DNA of 64,000 bases from Stercorarius parasiticus (GCA_013396915.1 VWZL01004375.1:62345-126344), one strand, 5' to 3'; shown: positions 1 through 12,905, numbered from the stretch's first letter. Translations and numbers: made by a program. The notes: generated by a model from the sequence alone, not told the origin.

Positions 1-124
1 CCTGAGAGAACAGCCATTATCAAGGTGTTTAATACTTCTAATGTGTACTACACCACATCACATTTGGTATTAACACATCCCAAGTCACTTTTCACCTTTC
101 AAATTGTTTGTTTATATTGGTTTT

Positions 125-185
125 CCAAGTACTTTACCAATAATTTCTCATCTGAAGTCCTCAAGAGGTACTAAATAATATTTCA
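125..185 (-). repeat. Possible MIR/CORE-SINE 3' relic
   Basis: The stretch resembles the reverse complement of the 3' half of an ancient MIR-type SINE: a 'caagtactttac' block (MIR: agcgctttac), a 'tcctcaagaggtact' block (MIR: aatcctcacaa...gaggtaggtact), then AT-rich sequence. The match is short and gapped, so it could be chance or an L2-type tail. Such relics are inactive and predate birds. Confidence 0.3.
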
Positions 186-2879
186 AAGAGAACACCACAT
201 CAGCTTGTATTAAGTGATGTATTCGTGGTTTTGATTTGTTTGAACGAATTCTGTGCTACTTTATGGAAAAGCAGGTAATGAAGATTAACAGAAAATTTAA
301 ATGAAGCTAGCAAGTCATGCTGGGAACTGCTACAGTTGCTATCAATTGAGAATATAGCGAAAGATAAGATCATTTCCACAAAACCTCTGCAAATGGTTTT
401 GAAAATCAGGCACGTTAATCTATGTTAATCACAGTGATATCTGAAGTCTTGTTTTATAAGGTTTGATAAGGCTTTGGAGATATTCAGCACAATATATTTT
501 ACACCCATTGAATTGTGTGTGTGATTCATCATCTGGAAAAATTAGGGGAAACCTGTTTGTGGGCTGCAAACAATGATGTTTCAGATCTCAGCCAGCTTCA
601 GAGGTACCCATCTCTGGAGGAGCAGGAACTCTAAAAATCAGAATGGAAATGAGACATCCATACAATCAATGGAAAGAAAACTAGGCAGGATGGCAGAAGA
701 GGAGGATAATAGAAAGTGTGTTTGCAAATGAGGAATTTTGAAGGAGTCCTTGGCATAATACCTAGAGACAAAGACATAGGAGGTCCCTGGAGGATTTGAC
801 CGCCTAAAGTATATATTTTGATCCTTGGTGTATGATAATGCAAGGGTTGAAGATATTGGGCAGCATGCAGCAAGGATATTTGAGGTCCCTCAAGGCAATC
901 CAAACTAAGCCTAGGAGCACTATGGAACAATCTTTATGTGACAACCTCCTTTTAGGAAGCACATGAAAGTGACTTTACCACTTCTGGAATAAAGCTGCAC
1001 TCTGAGCTACAGCATTTGGATGGACCAGCTCAGGTCTCTGCCATGTGCTTCTCTGTGCAGTGTCAGACACTCCTGTGATGCTGCTCTACAGACCTCCTCC
1101 TCAAACGTACAGTCGTTAAACCCCTTCCCCCCAACCCCGAAAAAAAATCCAGAGTAATACTGCTTTGTTATTTTAATAGATTATTACAGATCAGAGCCAG
1201 CAGGGGATGGGAGATGGCTAATCTTTTTTTTTTTTTTCTTTTTTTCAAAATATGAATTGAACATATGAATTGAAATATGAGAAAATGTTTCAGGTATAGC
1301 TCTCTTCTGATGACGTTCTAATCAGTTTATCTATCCCATTGCATACATTAAAAAGCAATGCATACGCTAAGAGTGTTCTGCTGTGCTGTCAGATGCCTCT
1401 GCCCTGCCAGCCATTGTGAGGATGCTGAACTGGCTGAAAGCTGAGTAGAGGCATCTCCAGACGAAATATCCCTTCTACTAGATAAAACCTTTGGAGGAAA
1501 TCAGTCCTCATATTGCTACATCTCACTTCTACTTCTATTTGCTTGTAGGCTTAGACGTCTGTAAAGCAGAATACTGAAAATCCACCAGTTACATAAAGGG
1601 TTTTTGTGGCCAGGCCCGATGGTGTAACTCAGCAAATTAATGCTCCACATGCATTTAATAAAAATCCCTCAGTCACTATGCATTTTAGAATAAAATTATT
1701 AAGCCTGAAGTTCATGACAATGGAAACTTTGAGAGCGGTTCATTTATAACTTGGCTACAAGTAATTGGTGGGTTGTTCTTCTCTATTGGTTTTTCTTATT
1801 TACCTCTTAAAACAGAGTGTCATATCAGTAAATCTGCTCCATTGGCATCTGCTATGTTAACAGCATGTTAGCCCCTATGTTTATGAAGTAAATGTGTACC
1901 TTTTAATTTTCTGTTCTTCACTGCATTTACTACTCTCACAGGACGATCCTGTGTCATCCTTTTCCAAGTACAATAGTAACTTACCCTGCAAATACTTTTT
2001 TTTCCCCTTTTATTCAAGATTTCATCAGTGCAAACTATTGCTTTATAAGAGAAAGGATAGAAGAGTTTGGCCTAGGTGCATGAAAACCAGTTTTTCTTTT
2101 TCAATAAGGACAATTTGCATTTTTCAGAGGGTTGGTTTTTTTGGAGTTTTGTGTGTTGTGTTTGTTTTTTTTTTTGTCAGAGAACTATTTAAAAAAATCA
2201 AGTTAGAAGTTGCTGAAAACTTTTCAGAAGAGCATTTTTCAGTTAAAAAGACTGCACAGCTTTGCCTGAATCAAAAAATTTCATTTCAAAATTTTTCTTC
2301 AATTACATTTTCAGTTTTGAGTGTCATGGTTTGCAGCCTATGCTGACACAGTAAGATGGTTTATTTTAGCTTCATAATTTCAATACCTTTTAGTTCTGAC
2401 TTCTCTAATATGAAATCTTTAATTGCAATGTTATATAGAGTGTTTCCTTGACCGGTCTGTTTTGCCATACGGAAGTCCTGCACCTAGAAAAAGGAACAGC
2501 AAAGCCAAGAGGAAATAGCCACCCTCACTGATAATAAAGCAAAACATTTCAATGACGCAAAATGTTGAAAGAGAGAGAGCAAAGTAAACTGAGACTGTCA
2601 GGGTCACATCCCCTGCCAAAGCTCAAAGCTAGATCAGAAGGTCATCTGTGATGTGAAGAAATTTTGTGGAAAAGGGATGCTTTTTAAAGGGCCGTGAAAG
2701 AAATCCAGACCAGTGTGATTGCTGTGACAGACCAGTAAAAGGTTTTTGCTGATGAATGAATTAATAGTGACATACAACATAAAAAAGATGTCAGCGTGAT
2801 CTTACACGACAAGGTCAGAAGATGACTAGCTTTCTGCAACCCAGTCAAATCAATTACCACAGCCCACTTCAGAAGTCAA

Positions 2880-3110
2880 CTCGTTGCCCTCACCATGATC
2901 CAGGTCTACACGGCAACGCTACACACGGGGGAACTGCGTGATCTGTGACCAGCATGAATGTTGCCTAAACAACGCTATGAACAAAGACATCAGTGTGGCA
3001 CCAGGCAACACAACACCGGGGCTGGAGAGCACAAAATTAATGGGGAGGCACCAGAAACAGATGAGCGGAACAGCGCTTCCTCTTCTCCAGATCCCACATT
3101 GTATGTATGC
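2880..3110. other. Local G+C-richer block, identity unknown
   Basis: This block stands out from its AT-rich neighbours by several CpG dinucleotides and few homopolymers. Short frames are open on both strands (minus 2919-3119, 66 codons; plus 2958-3164, 68 codons), but neither shows a domain I recognise and neither is bounded by convincing splice sites. It may be a degraded mobile element, a conserved regulatory element or chance heterogeneity. Confidence 0.3.
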
Positions 3111-5828
3111 ATGATACAATCATCAACCACAATCCTTAAATGTAATTTTTTCTTCACAAACTAATAATTTAGCACTTCACCTTCACCACATTTTTATCAG
3201 GTTTCAGCCACCTCCTCTGAGATATGCTCCCCAGGTACCTTGGAATTATTAAAGGTAGAAAACAGATATATAGGAATCTTGCAATGCTATAGGGGTCCTG
3301 CCTTAACGTTTCCAACTTAGACATGGACTGAGCCTGCTCAGTATTCTCGCTGGCAGGGCAAGCTGGTATTTTCCTAGTCAGATCTTTGATCCTTTTAAAG
3401 GAAAAGAGAGCCCTGCGTTTTAGCTGACGCTCATTTCTAAAGCTTTTGCTACTAAAGCGATGTACATGCTAACGTACTGGAAATGCTCAATAATATTGAA
3501 GTAATATGGAATTTCAGACGCTGTTCCTGACTCATGCTGTAGGAAAACTGTCAATCATGTACGGCTATTGAAACCAGGTTGAAAGCATATAGAGCTGAGG
3601 AATACATGTGTAATTTGTGTGTCCACTGTGTCTGCCAGGATTTAGAAGTGCCGTGTTAAAAACCAACCACTCTTTCCCCCAAGGGTGCGTATGTTGAATT
3701 ATTAATAACACAAATGCTTCCCTGCACTATTATTTTATTTCAGTACTCTTGCATAATTATCAGAGCTCTTCCAGGGCACGGCCAGTTTTTTAAAGCTCAG
3801 CCATGCTGCATTTTAAGTAAACAAAACATTGTAAATGTAGTCTTTGTGAATACAAATTGTGAGCGGCGTGTATTTACTGACACACAGCTGAAAAATCTGT
3901 CTAGATGTGATAGCATTGATAGATAAAAGCTACCATGCAATGAAATAAGATGATTCTAGTCTTCAGTTCTTTAATAAAAATATGTACTAAAGCATATTTT
4001 TATGTATAGTTTTAAAAATGCAGTATTCATTCACGTATTGATGTATAAAAAGTAAGGTATAACTCCTGTAAACTACTTTTAAAGTGCACACAGCATATTT
4101 ACTGTATAATGAAGCTATCCGTAGTGTAACTAGGAAATGCATTCTGGGATGATCTGTAAACCTGGATTGATTTTTCTCTCTTCTGTTAACTACCTTCACC
4201 GTTCATTTACCATAACAATCGAAAAGGCATTTAAACTGGAAGGAACTTCTCCGGCTCGCTCAGTTTGTCTCTCAGTTTCCTGCATTTAATGTTTTCTTCC
4301 TTTACTTAAACTGAGATGAACCTGAAGGACAAAGTACAGCCTCACATTCCTGATTTCAGAGATTATGTGCCTACAAGAGTAAGAACAGATGTTAAAAAAA
4401 CCTGAAATGGCACAAAGGAAGCCTGTGATGACTTGGTTAGCAGGGACGTACTAGTCATCCACATTTCACAGTCGCATTAAACTGAAGCATGAGGTACCAT
4501 CTTCCCTTTGTAGCAAGCTCCACATCAAGTGTTATCTACTTGATGCTTGCTTGGTCAGGCACCTCATTCGCTCATAAATGTGGCTACTTTTTATATGGTT
4601 TGTATTTTTCACTATCTTCTTAAAATAACTAAGATGCAAGAATAGCAATAAAATGGTAAGCATTTGGATTGTGCCGGTTTTTATACCTTTACAACCTCAA
4701 ATAATCAATATATCCTTAAAGTAGCTTGATGGCTAAGCCTCAATTAAATATCATTAAGTATCATGAAAAGAAAACTAAACCACTGAGAAAAGATGTGAAT
4801 TCCCTTGAGCAAAGTCTGCCAGCTTCAGCAAGGTCACAACAAGGTTGGGGCACTCAGCCTTTCCTGAGCTTCAGTGCTCTTGATACAACCTGGCCTTCCT
4901 CCATCTTCCTCGCAGAGCTGTAGCTCCAAGAGAACCAAGGGAAGAGGTGAGATCAGGGTACACAAAATACACATAAGTGGATGAACCATTTCCATATTGT
5001 AAATATTCCATTTGCAGTTTCCACCCTCTGTTCCAAATCATCCATCAGACACATTGGTTTTTTAGTTCTTTCAGACACTCAGTTTGTGGAAATACAAATC
5101 CCACTGGGACAGGAAAAAAATGCTGGAATAATGGGTGCATTTTAATTTTGTTTTCTGTGCGTTACAACAATCTTAACTCAGTGGCACTCCAATGAAAGCC
5201 ATATGCATCTAAACACAGTGTCTGTGGAAAACAAATCAAAAACTAAACAAGCCACGGACTGAACGAGGAATCAAACAGATATGGAAAGCAGAAAGGAACA
5301 CTGCTGAATTGCATGCAGCTTTTCCCTTGTAAAACCAAGCACTGTGTTTGAATGTTGGCCAAACATGCTCTTTGTATTTCAGTTGATCCTCACGCCTTAA
5401 GATGGTGTGTAATTTAAAAAAAAAAAAACTGTAAAGAAGTATGCATCTGTTTAGCACCGCACAGTGCAAAAAAAGGACACGTATGGTGATGCTCCCAGTT
5501 ACTTAAAGATCAGTGTCTTTTTTTTCCTCCCTGTTCCTTCAGTTCAGAATCTGGTTGAATAAATAGAAATCCTCAATTTGTATCCAGATCACTATTACTA
5601 CTCTGCAGGTAAAAAAACATAAACTTCAGCTAAAGGGAATGTTCGTGTCCTAGTGATTTAAAAAACTTGATCCTTTGTAGAAACTTCATAATACAAACCT
5701 CCCAGAGACATAGTATACTGCAAAAATCCTGCCGTGATTGAGCTCACAGATGTTCACAAACTGTGTAAGAAACTTCCTACAAGTAGAGGTATAGCTTTTG
5801 AAACCAGTTAGTTAGTTGTTTGATAGGT

Positions 5829-5850
5829 TGTTTTGTTTTGTTTTGTTTTT
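5829..5850. repeat. (TTTTG)n microsatellite
   Basis: About four units of a pentanucleotide TTTTG repeat lie in AT-rich DNA. No gene is nearby. Confidence 0.85.
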
Positions 5851-7553
5851 ATTCTATGGATCATTTTAATCTTCTGGATGTAAAAATACACAACCCAGTT
5901 GTAATCTAAATGAAAAAAATCTGTGTAAGGTATTTGGATTGGCATTGCATTTATACAATATTTTCTTTACAGTAAACTCCCAAACTAAATCTTTGACTTT
6001 TTCATCTTTTTCTGTGATAAATTGTTCTTTGAAAACAAATCTGGAACTGTTGTTCCACTGGCTCTCAGTAGCAGAAGGTCTTGTTAGTATTTTGTGAAGG
6101 TGCATTGCCTGGAACCACAGTATCCTGCTTCAACATTACAATACGAACTTCTTCCTAGAACTCAGAAGAAGTTTTATTTGGTGGGATTAAGTAGATACTT
6201 TCAATAAATAAGTCATTAAATAAAATGTTGGGCTAGATCTGAAATCATTTACAAATTCAGACGGAATTTGGTAGATAAATCATTACAGTACTAGGGGAAA
6301 AAAAATACCAACCAACCAACCAAGAAATCAACCCAATCCTTTTTAAAAAATGAGCAAGGTTTATTGTTTTATCCAGTAGCCTATTGAACAAGATACTTAC
6401 TTTTGCCTATAAGAGCAATATGTTCTAAACTTAAATGTCTTGAACCTACACTTGGCACTACTTTATGTGGTATTCTGGATAGGGTGGCTCCTATGTCTTT
6501 CCTTGACGCTATCTAAATTCAATATGACGTGAGACAGAATTAATAATCTGATAGCAAGTATGGAAGTGGGGATACCTAGGTTTCATTGTCTCCTTTTGTC
6601 TGTGGAATATTATTTTTTCATGAAAACTACACAGTACTTCCATTCAGGCTGAATCACCTTCTTTACTACCATGATTTTGTTCAGTTCCATAAAATTCTGA
6701 ATAACTAAAAATCCAGGTATTAAATTTTCTAAGGAAAAACCTTAAATGGAAAAATACCATGTTGTTTATTTCTGTCTTTTCAATCTGAAGTTCATAATAC
6801 AATCAGGTACAAGACTTCAAATCTAATTATAACCTTTTGGTCAAGGACTGTGATTTTTTGGTTTTATTTTGTATGTCTGTAAAGCACAAAGGATGCTTTG
6901 GACAACAGGAAACGAACAAAAAATAATCTAATATATTTTGCTGCAATTTAGGATACACAGATATCTGTCACAGTAACACTGATTTCCAGACAATATTGTC
7001 TTAATGAAGAGTTGACAGTAATTCCACTGCCCTTGTCTGATGCTGGGAAGCTCTTGAAACCAAAAAGACCAACTTCTGATGAATCTTTCTAATTAATCTG
7101 TGTGGTGAATAAAGTCTGCTGTTGCCTATCTTGCTGTTAAGTCAAGGCTTGGATACTGGCTGGTTGCTTCGTTCAATGACTATGTCATGGAAAACTTCAT
7201 TTATATATCTTTGAGTTTGCAATGAGGTAGATTAAGAAAAGGATTGAAATAATTCTGCTGCCTCAACATTAGAACAGGTTAGGTGGGTGCAAAAAATGGG
7301 TTTCTCATTGGAAGGAATAGCCAAACTGGTTATGGGTTGGAAACAGTAGAATTTTGGAAGGCTATGTCCACTTTTAATACAATTTATGAGAAAAACTGTG
7401 AAAAAGGACCGTTTCAATTGCTCTCTTTACTACTTTTTATCACACCATTATAGTACTTTTGGTTCTGATTTGATGTGAGATGAAATCAAAACTCTTGCTC
7501 CACTAAAGTAGAAATTCCAATTTTAAAAAAAGCTTGAGTTAATGATGCTGTTT

Positions 7554-7572
7554 AAAAAAAAAAAAAAAAAAA
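7554..7572. repeat. Poly(A) tract, 19 bases
   Basis: This is an uninterrupted run of A lying immediately before the MIR-like fragment at about 7595. No target-site duplication or retrogene body is visible beside it, so it is a simple homopolymer. Confidence 0.9.
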
Positions 7573-7594
7573 GATTTCTCTTTCCAGCTCTTTG

Positions 7595-7668
7595 TGTCCT
7601 CTCTGTACTTCTAGGCTAGTAATTAATTAACTTGGTTCCATTCTCCATCTGTAAAATGGGGTGGATTG
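7595..7668 (+). repeat. Probable MIR-type SINE fragment
   Basis: Positions 7643-7664 carry 'ccatctgtaaaatggggt', which matches the very characteristic MIR segment 'ctcatctgtaaaatgggga'. The preceding 45 bases (cctctctgtacttct...ggttccattctc) fit the conserved 'cctctctgtgcctcagtttcctcatc' pattern loosely. MIRs are tRNA-derived SINEs that were active long before birds arose and survive as short fossils, some of them conserved as regulatory DNA. The right boundary is unclear; a 'ccaaagcacttcgt' at about 7756 could be part of the same 3' end after an insertion. Confidence 0.5.
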
Positions 7669-8136
7669 CAGTAACCTGTTGCAAGAGAAGCTCACAAACA
7701 GCACGGTAAGGGAAGTCATCTAAGTTCACAAACAGCCAGGTACTCTGCACTCTCCAAAGCACTTCGTGGGAAACTTAAATCCTATCTAAGAAGCTAGACT
7801 TCTTTTGAGTTCAAAAAGCTAATTAATCTTTGTATTCATAACTGTTCAGAGGCCCCATGGGGCTGATATATTTTTAAGAGTGCTGGGGGATGGCAGGTGG
7901 TAGTTTTCACCACTGTTATCAGCTGTGATCTTGAACATTGACAGACAGTTTCTGTAGGCTATTTTTCCCCTTTTCTTAATTACTCAGACTTTGTGAAGTG
8001 GCCTTTTTTCTTTAAGCAATCAAGGGATATTTTTTAGAGAAAAAAGACATACATTGGTATAGGCCGCAGGAAAAAAAATAAACACAGCACAAACCAGTTC
8101 TTAATATATGACTTAAAATAGTTGTCAGAGATCTTT

Positions 8137-8161
8137 TAAAATAAAATAAAATAAAATAAAA
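8137..8161. repeat. (AAAAT)n microsatellite
   Basis: Five near-perfect units of an AAAAT pentanucleotide are followed by more A/T-rich sequence. It is simple sequence with no associated gene. Confidence 0.85.
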
Positions 8162-9207
8162 ATATATTTAAAAAAACCTGAAAACACCAAAGATAGGGAA
8201 CAAAGGGAACAAGGAGATAGGAAAAGTTTAGGCAGGATATCCTTCTGGGGGAGATGAAATATATCCTCATCTATCAACCCTCCGATCAGCCTTACTTTTC
8301 TTCCCATTCTCCCTGGAGGGAAATAGGAGATTTGCTCTGCTGAAACCAGTGTGTTTCACTGATAAGTAATGCTTACCTTGCCAGGGTCTCCCTGCTTACT
8401 GCTCTTGCTGCTTTAATGCTGCAGCTATTTATTCTGCTTTCACTGCAGGGAAACAAAGACTTTGGCTAAATTTCCTTTGATGTCCTGATTTAATCACCTT
8501 GCACTAAACTGCTGCATTTTGTAAACAAAAGAGAAGTCACCAATGAAGTGCATTTTCTCCTTACCATGTCAATGCACAAGTGAAGAAATCTCTTTGTAAA
8601 TCAGATATTTCTTTCACAATCAAAAAGAATCTCACCTGTTCTCTGGTTGACTTGCCAGCAGAATAAGTAGATGAATGTAATGCTACGTACAGGCACAATA
8701 TTTTAATTTCTTTCTATCACAGCCTATGAGTGTTAGAGAAAACAGAGCGGGCATTTCCCAATGCTTTGAACAACTTCTTTCTTATAATACACAAACTATA
8801 AAATGTGACCACATTTTCCAAATCTCTGTAAAAAGTCGAGCTTTTCCAAGGTCGAGATGTTTTGTTCTAATTTTATTTTACATTGTGCTTTTTCTCTAAC
8901 AGTTATACATATGTTTTGCAATTCAGAAGGAAATATCCAACAATCGACTCTCTATTCTTCTTTACAAAATCTACATCCCATCGGTGGCAGCATGCTACAC
9001 TTGTTACCATACATATTTGCGGTTTATTTCCATTCAAAGACACAGGTTTCTCATGTCTGGTTTTCAAATTTATTGTAACATCATTATGCTTTACCATGGG
9101 CAAAGACTACAAATCATGCTGAACTATGAAATAAGATTTTATGTGACTTTTATTGAACAGGATAATGGATAATAATTAAAGTGCCACAAACTTGTCTCAA
9201 GCGACAC

Positions 9208-9234
9208 AATAATAATAATAATAATAATAATAAT
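9208..9234. repeat. (AAT)9 microsatellite
   Basis: Nine perfect AAT units form an uninterrupted run, the longest clean trinucleotide array in the window and the one most likely to vary in length between individuals. Confidence 0.95.
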
Positions 9235-10841
9235 AGAGTACTAACTCTCAAAAATGATGCATGGAAAGGCTAACTTCTTAAAAAGCAAACAAAGCTACTA
9301 AGTGTTCTTTGTGTTTTACTTCTTTGAGCTGCAACTACTTTGCGAAGTTGAAGAAAAGACAACACATGAATGTTGAAGTTATGAGATTTTTAAAGACGGA
9401 CGATCACACTGAGCTTTGCACCTGGCTGGAAGTGGGGACGTGGAGCTGTGGCAGCCTCGCCTGCATGCAGTAGCTCCTAACATTCTGCCTTACTTTTGGT
9501 GGTCTTCTGATTCTTTTGAAGTCAGGTCCCTGGCAAGGAGTTTCAGACACTGGCACACCGGCTTGCTAGGAAGCGTGTGCTCAAACACAGCTTGGGGAAA
9601 CCCACCTTCACCAGTAACAAACCGCAGAGCAGTGCAGTGGGATCTGTTTTTTTCTTCTGAAGGAACAACGAAGCAACAACAACAAAATTGTGTACGATTC
9701 AATATTTCCATAACAGAGCCTTCCCTACGAATTTACTTTTTCACCAGCAGCTTTAAGACCTTTAGCCTTCTAATCGGATTTGCTAGGAAAAAAAAAAATG
9801 CTTTTAAATATTGTAGTTCCGCAACAACTCTCTGGATTTGTTTAAACTACTTTTGAGACTCCCCACTTTTCAGTATCCTCAGGTCCCTGAGAAAGATCCA
9901 AAGGTTGTTCTAAATGATAATGGGTTCCCTGAACCTACTTATGGTGCTTTGTAAGCCAGCCTTGTGGTATATTTTTTTCACCTCCTTAGGCTCTGGCCAA
10001 GAGGCTTCTTGTACGCAAAGGAGGCAAAATATACCCTTGTAAAAAAAAAGAGTTTAGGAAGTGAAGCAGTGCAAAGAAACAACTTGACATTTTTTTTACC
10101 AAAAGCCCCATCCTGGTCCTTAGCTAATACATCATTTTTATTGAGTTGTAAACATGTGGGGTTAAGGAATGTATGTATTTGTTAAAAAAATACAATATCA
10201 AAAAAAAAAATTAAGAAACAAGTTTTAAGGAGGATAATTTATCTATAGATGTAGAAAGGAAAATTAAATTCAGTGGGAAAAAAGCCATCAAGTATAAGCA
10301 CTTTATTTTAATTAAAAATCTTACTTGTGATAAAGACTGATGTAAACCCAAAAATTCTTGATTTTTGCCTAATTGTGAGGAATAAGATGAAACCAAAAAA
10401 ATTTTTGTTCCAATAAGTACTCAACTAACAAGATATTTATTTTATTATCTTCAAACTAGTTATATTTCTTGCAATGGTACAGCTGAGCAAAGGTCTTGTA
10501 GGAATAGTCTGTCTCTCAGCACTTCTCTCCATGACTTGTAAGACCATAGAAAAACTGCAAATAATGCAAAGAGTTATTCGAGTCTTTTAACATTAACACA
10601 GAAGTTTGTGTGTATATGGATTCCGTATGTCCTTCAGACTATATGTACACTCACACAATTGTCTCTATACAAACATGAAGGCAGATAAATCCAGCCCTTG
10701 AGAGATTTCAGTATAAATTAGACCGTTATAACTCAGATGACAGGGGATAATGTGTGAGACTAAAGGTAAACAGTGTTGGTAAAGAAGCGGCTTTTGGATG
10801 ATAGCGTGACTTTTACTGTTAGATACTGCAATTTTTAACCA

Positions 10842-10975
10842 TAGATTATGGAACAGCAAGGTTGGACGTGACCTCAAAGGATCATCTGGTCCAAATTTTG
10901 TGGGAAAGGCAGCCTAGATGAGATTAACTAGCACCTATTTGATTAATCCAAAACAGTTTCTTTGTTTCTAGAAGA
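10842..10975 (-). mobile_element. CR1 LINE 3' relic
   Basis: The run 'acctcaaaggatcatctggtccaa' pattern at 10870-10893 is the reverse complement of the conserved CR1 3' end (ttggac...gatgatcctttgaggtc). It is preceded by a worn version of the terminal 'cata-gaat' repeat. Downstream, 'ggcagcctagatgagattaactagcacc' continues the CR1 3' UTR or ORF2 end in degenerate form. CR1 is the dominant non-LTR retrotransposon of birds and inserts as 5'-truncated copies. This copy is old and non-functional, and its right edge is uncertain. Confidence 0.7.
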
Positions 10976-12041
10976 ATTAAAATCATTCAATGAGAACTCT
11001 TAGATAGATCAACAGATGTTCTGGAATAATTCCGTACTCTGGATATTTCATTACACAACTTAAGCAGTAAGCATGAAACTGGAAAACTTTAAAATGAAAG
11101 GCTGTAGGGAGTCTAATAAAGTCTACATTATTTCCACCATCACCATGATACTGCCTCACAAACACTGGTTTTATTATTTGCAAAGAGGACAGACTTTTGA
11201 TTTAAACAATAACAAAAATTCCCAGAACTCATATTCAGGTATTTTGGGGGGAGAAGTCAGTTTATTAAATTTTAAATCATGATTTTCATGCCATGTTATT
11301 GCATTAATTATTCCTTTAACTGTTGTGCTTCCTAAAGCTCTACAGAACTGTCATACCTTTCATTAAAGCTGCAGCTTAATTGCCCTTAAAATATTTAAGA
11401 TGAATAAAAACATCCTTGGCAATGAAAATGATTGAAAATGAAAAATTAATTTAAATAGTCTTGGATGTGAAAAGTGCATTACATGGACTGAAGACTGGAA
11501 AAAGGACAAAAAACAAAGGATGCTTAAACGGCACTATTACTTCGTAAAAGTTTGCATGTCAGTGTTTTACGTCAGGGATTGTGTTAAGCTGCCTCTGCTA
11601 GTTTGATCCAAATCAAAAATCACTTGACACCAGGAATTATATCATCAATGACCTACATGGGTTTCATATCAAGACTTTCCTTAACTTCATTACCTAGTAA
11701 TGAGTATGGGCATAAATATCAACTGAAATTTAAATGACAGCATTAAATTGTGAATTTTGCATTTAGCAGTGAGGACAGGTAAGTAAAACAAAAAGGTCAA
11801 GATTAGTCCAGGTAAATCAGGAAATGTCCTTATTCTACCTCTACCTCAAAAAGGAAAATGTTCCTTCTGGCTTAACTTTTCTGTGAGTCAGAAAGGTTGT
11901 AATACCTTGCTAAACATACAGTGTCTGCTTTTAACATTTCACACTAGCCATGTGAATAAATCGCAAAACTGCGATTTACAAAGATACACATGTATTTGCG
12001 CCCCTGGATAGACTTTACACAAAATACCAGATGACTTTATG
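10976..12041. other. Unique AT-rich DNA, nothing recognised
   Basis: There is no element, exon or RNA gene that I can support between the CR1 relic on the left and the better preserved CR1 copy on the right. Only short chance reading frames occur. Confidence 0.6.
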
Positions 12042-12905
12042 GAATCATAGAATCACAGAATGGTTTGGGTTAGAAGGGACCTTAAAGATCATCTAGTTCC
12101 AACCACTCTGCTGTGGGCAGGGACACCTCCCACTAGACCAGGCTGCTCAAAACCCCATCCTCCAGGGATGGGGCATCCACAACTTCTCTGGGCAACCTGT
12201 TCCAGTGTCTCACCACCCTCACAGTAAAGAATGTCTTCCTAATAGCTAATCTAAATCTCCCCTCTTTCAGTTTAAAACCGTTACCCCTCATCCTGTCACT
12301 CCACTCCCTGATCAAGAGTCCCTCCCCATCTCTCCCGTAGGCCCCCTTTAGGTACTGGAAGGCTGCNNNNNNNNNNNNNNNNNNNNNNNNNNNNNNNNNN
12401 NNNNNNNNNNNNNNNNNNNNNNNNNNNNNNNNNNNNNNNNNNNNNNNNNNNNNNNNNNNNNNNNNNNNNNNNNNNNNNNNNNNNNNNNNNNNNNNNNNNN
12501 NNNNNNNNNNNNNNNNNNNNNNNNNNNNNNNNNNNNNNNNNNNNNNNNNNNNNNNNNNNNNNNNNNNNNNNNNNNNNNNNNNNNNNNNNNNNNNNNNNNN
12601 NNNNNNNNNNNNNNNNNNNNNNNNNNNNNNNNNNNNNNNNNNNNNNNNNNNNNNNNNNNNNNNNNNNNNNNNNNNNNNNNNNNNNNNNNNNNNNNNNNNN
12701 NNNNNNNNNNNNNNNNNNNNNNNNNNNNNNNNNNNNNNNNNNNNNNNNNNNNNNNNNNNNNNNNNNNNNNNNNNNNNNNNNNNNNNNNNNNNNNNNNNNN
12801 NNNNNNNNNNNNNGTGTCAACTGCGCCACACAGCTTGGTGTCAATAGCAAACTTGATGAGGGTGCACTCGATCCCAATGTCTATGTCTCCGACAAAGGTG
12901 TTATA
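12042..12905 (-). mobile_element. CR1 LINE, 5'-truncated, with assembly gap
   Basis: The 3' terminus (12042-12062) shows the avian CR1 tail on the minus strand, followed by the 'gatcatctagttccaacc' signature. Reading minus, 12133-12315 keeps the C-terminal end of CR1 ORF2, recognisable by residues such as RGNGFKLKEGRF and HWNRLPREVVDAPSLE. The frame continues to an AFQYLKGAY block just left of the gap. Right of the gap, 12814-12896 encodes the reverse-transcriptase active-site region (NTFVGDIDIGIECTL, then KFAIDTKLCGA). The catalytic FADD box reads FAID here, so an essential aspartate is lost and the copy is dead. Upstream coding sequence is missing beyond about 12905, a typical 5' truncation. 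The 447 Ns sit where roughly 0.5 kb of ORF2 would be expected, so the element is probably continuous through the gap. Confidence 0.93.
12367..12813. other. Assembly gap (447 N)
   Basis: A run of unknown bases lies inside the CR1 element. Recognisable CR1 ORF2 sequence on both sides in the same orientation and order shows that the gap falls within a high-copy repeat, a common cause of assembly breaks. Any reading frame drawn across the Ns is artificial. Confidence 0.99.

Larger units (their letters stand above)
186..7553. other. Unique AT-rich DNA, no gene recognised
   Basis: I see no exon, RNA gene or clear mobile element here. The interval holds ordinary AT-rich sequence with T-tracts (for example 1223-1245) and small A-tracts. 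A stop-free frame of 150 codons on the plus strand at 1894-2346 is rich in Phe, Leu and Lys, follows T-rich DNA and has no recognisable domain, so I treat it as chance. A short block at about 2880-3110 is visibly richer in G+C and CpG than its surroundings and is listed separately. Confidence 0.6.
7669..10841. other. Unique AT-rich DNA, no gene recognised
   Basis: The interval holds two microsatellites (listed separately) and otherwise unrecognised sequence. The longest open frame is 146 codons on the plus strand at 9416-9856. Its first half lies in a slightly G+C-richer patch, but the protein has no motif I know, contains an Asn/Gln/Lys run from simple sequence and ends in AT-rich DNA. I do not call it a gene. 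Confidence 0.6.

Noticed and set aside
1894..2346. 150-codon open frame, plus strand
   Set aside because: It is Phe/Leu/Lys-rich, built partly from T-tracts, and has no domain, no splice support and no homologue I recognise. A frame of this length can arise by chance in 64 kb of uneven composition.
9416..9856. 146-codon open frame, plus strand
   Set aside because: No motif is recognised. It contains runs from simple sequence (Gln and Lys), and the second half is ordinary AT-rich DNA.
12296..12877. 193-codon minus-strand frame crossing the assembly gap
   Set aside because: Most of it is N. The sequence on the right side is read in the wrong frame relative to CR1 ORF2.
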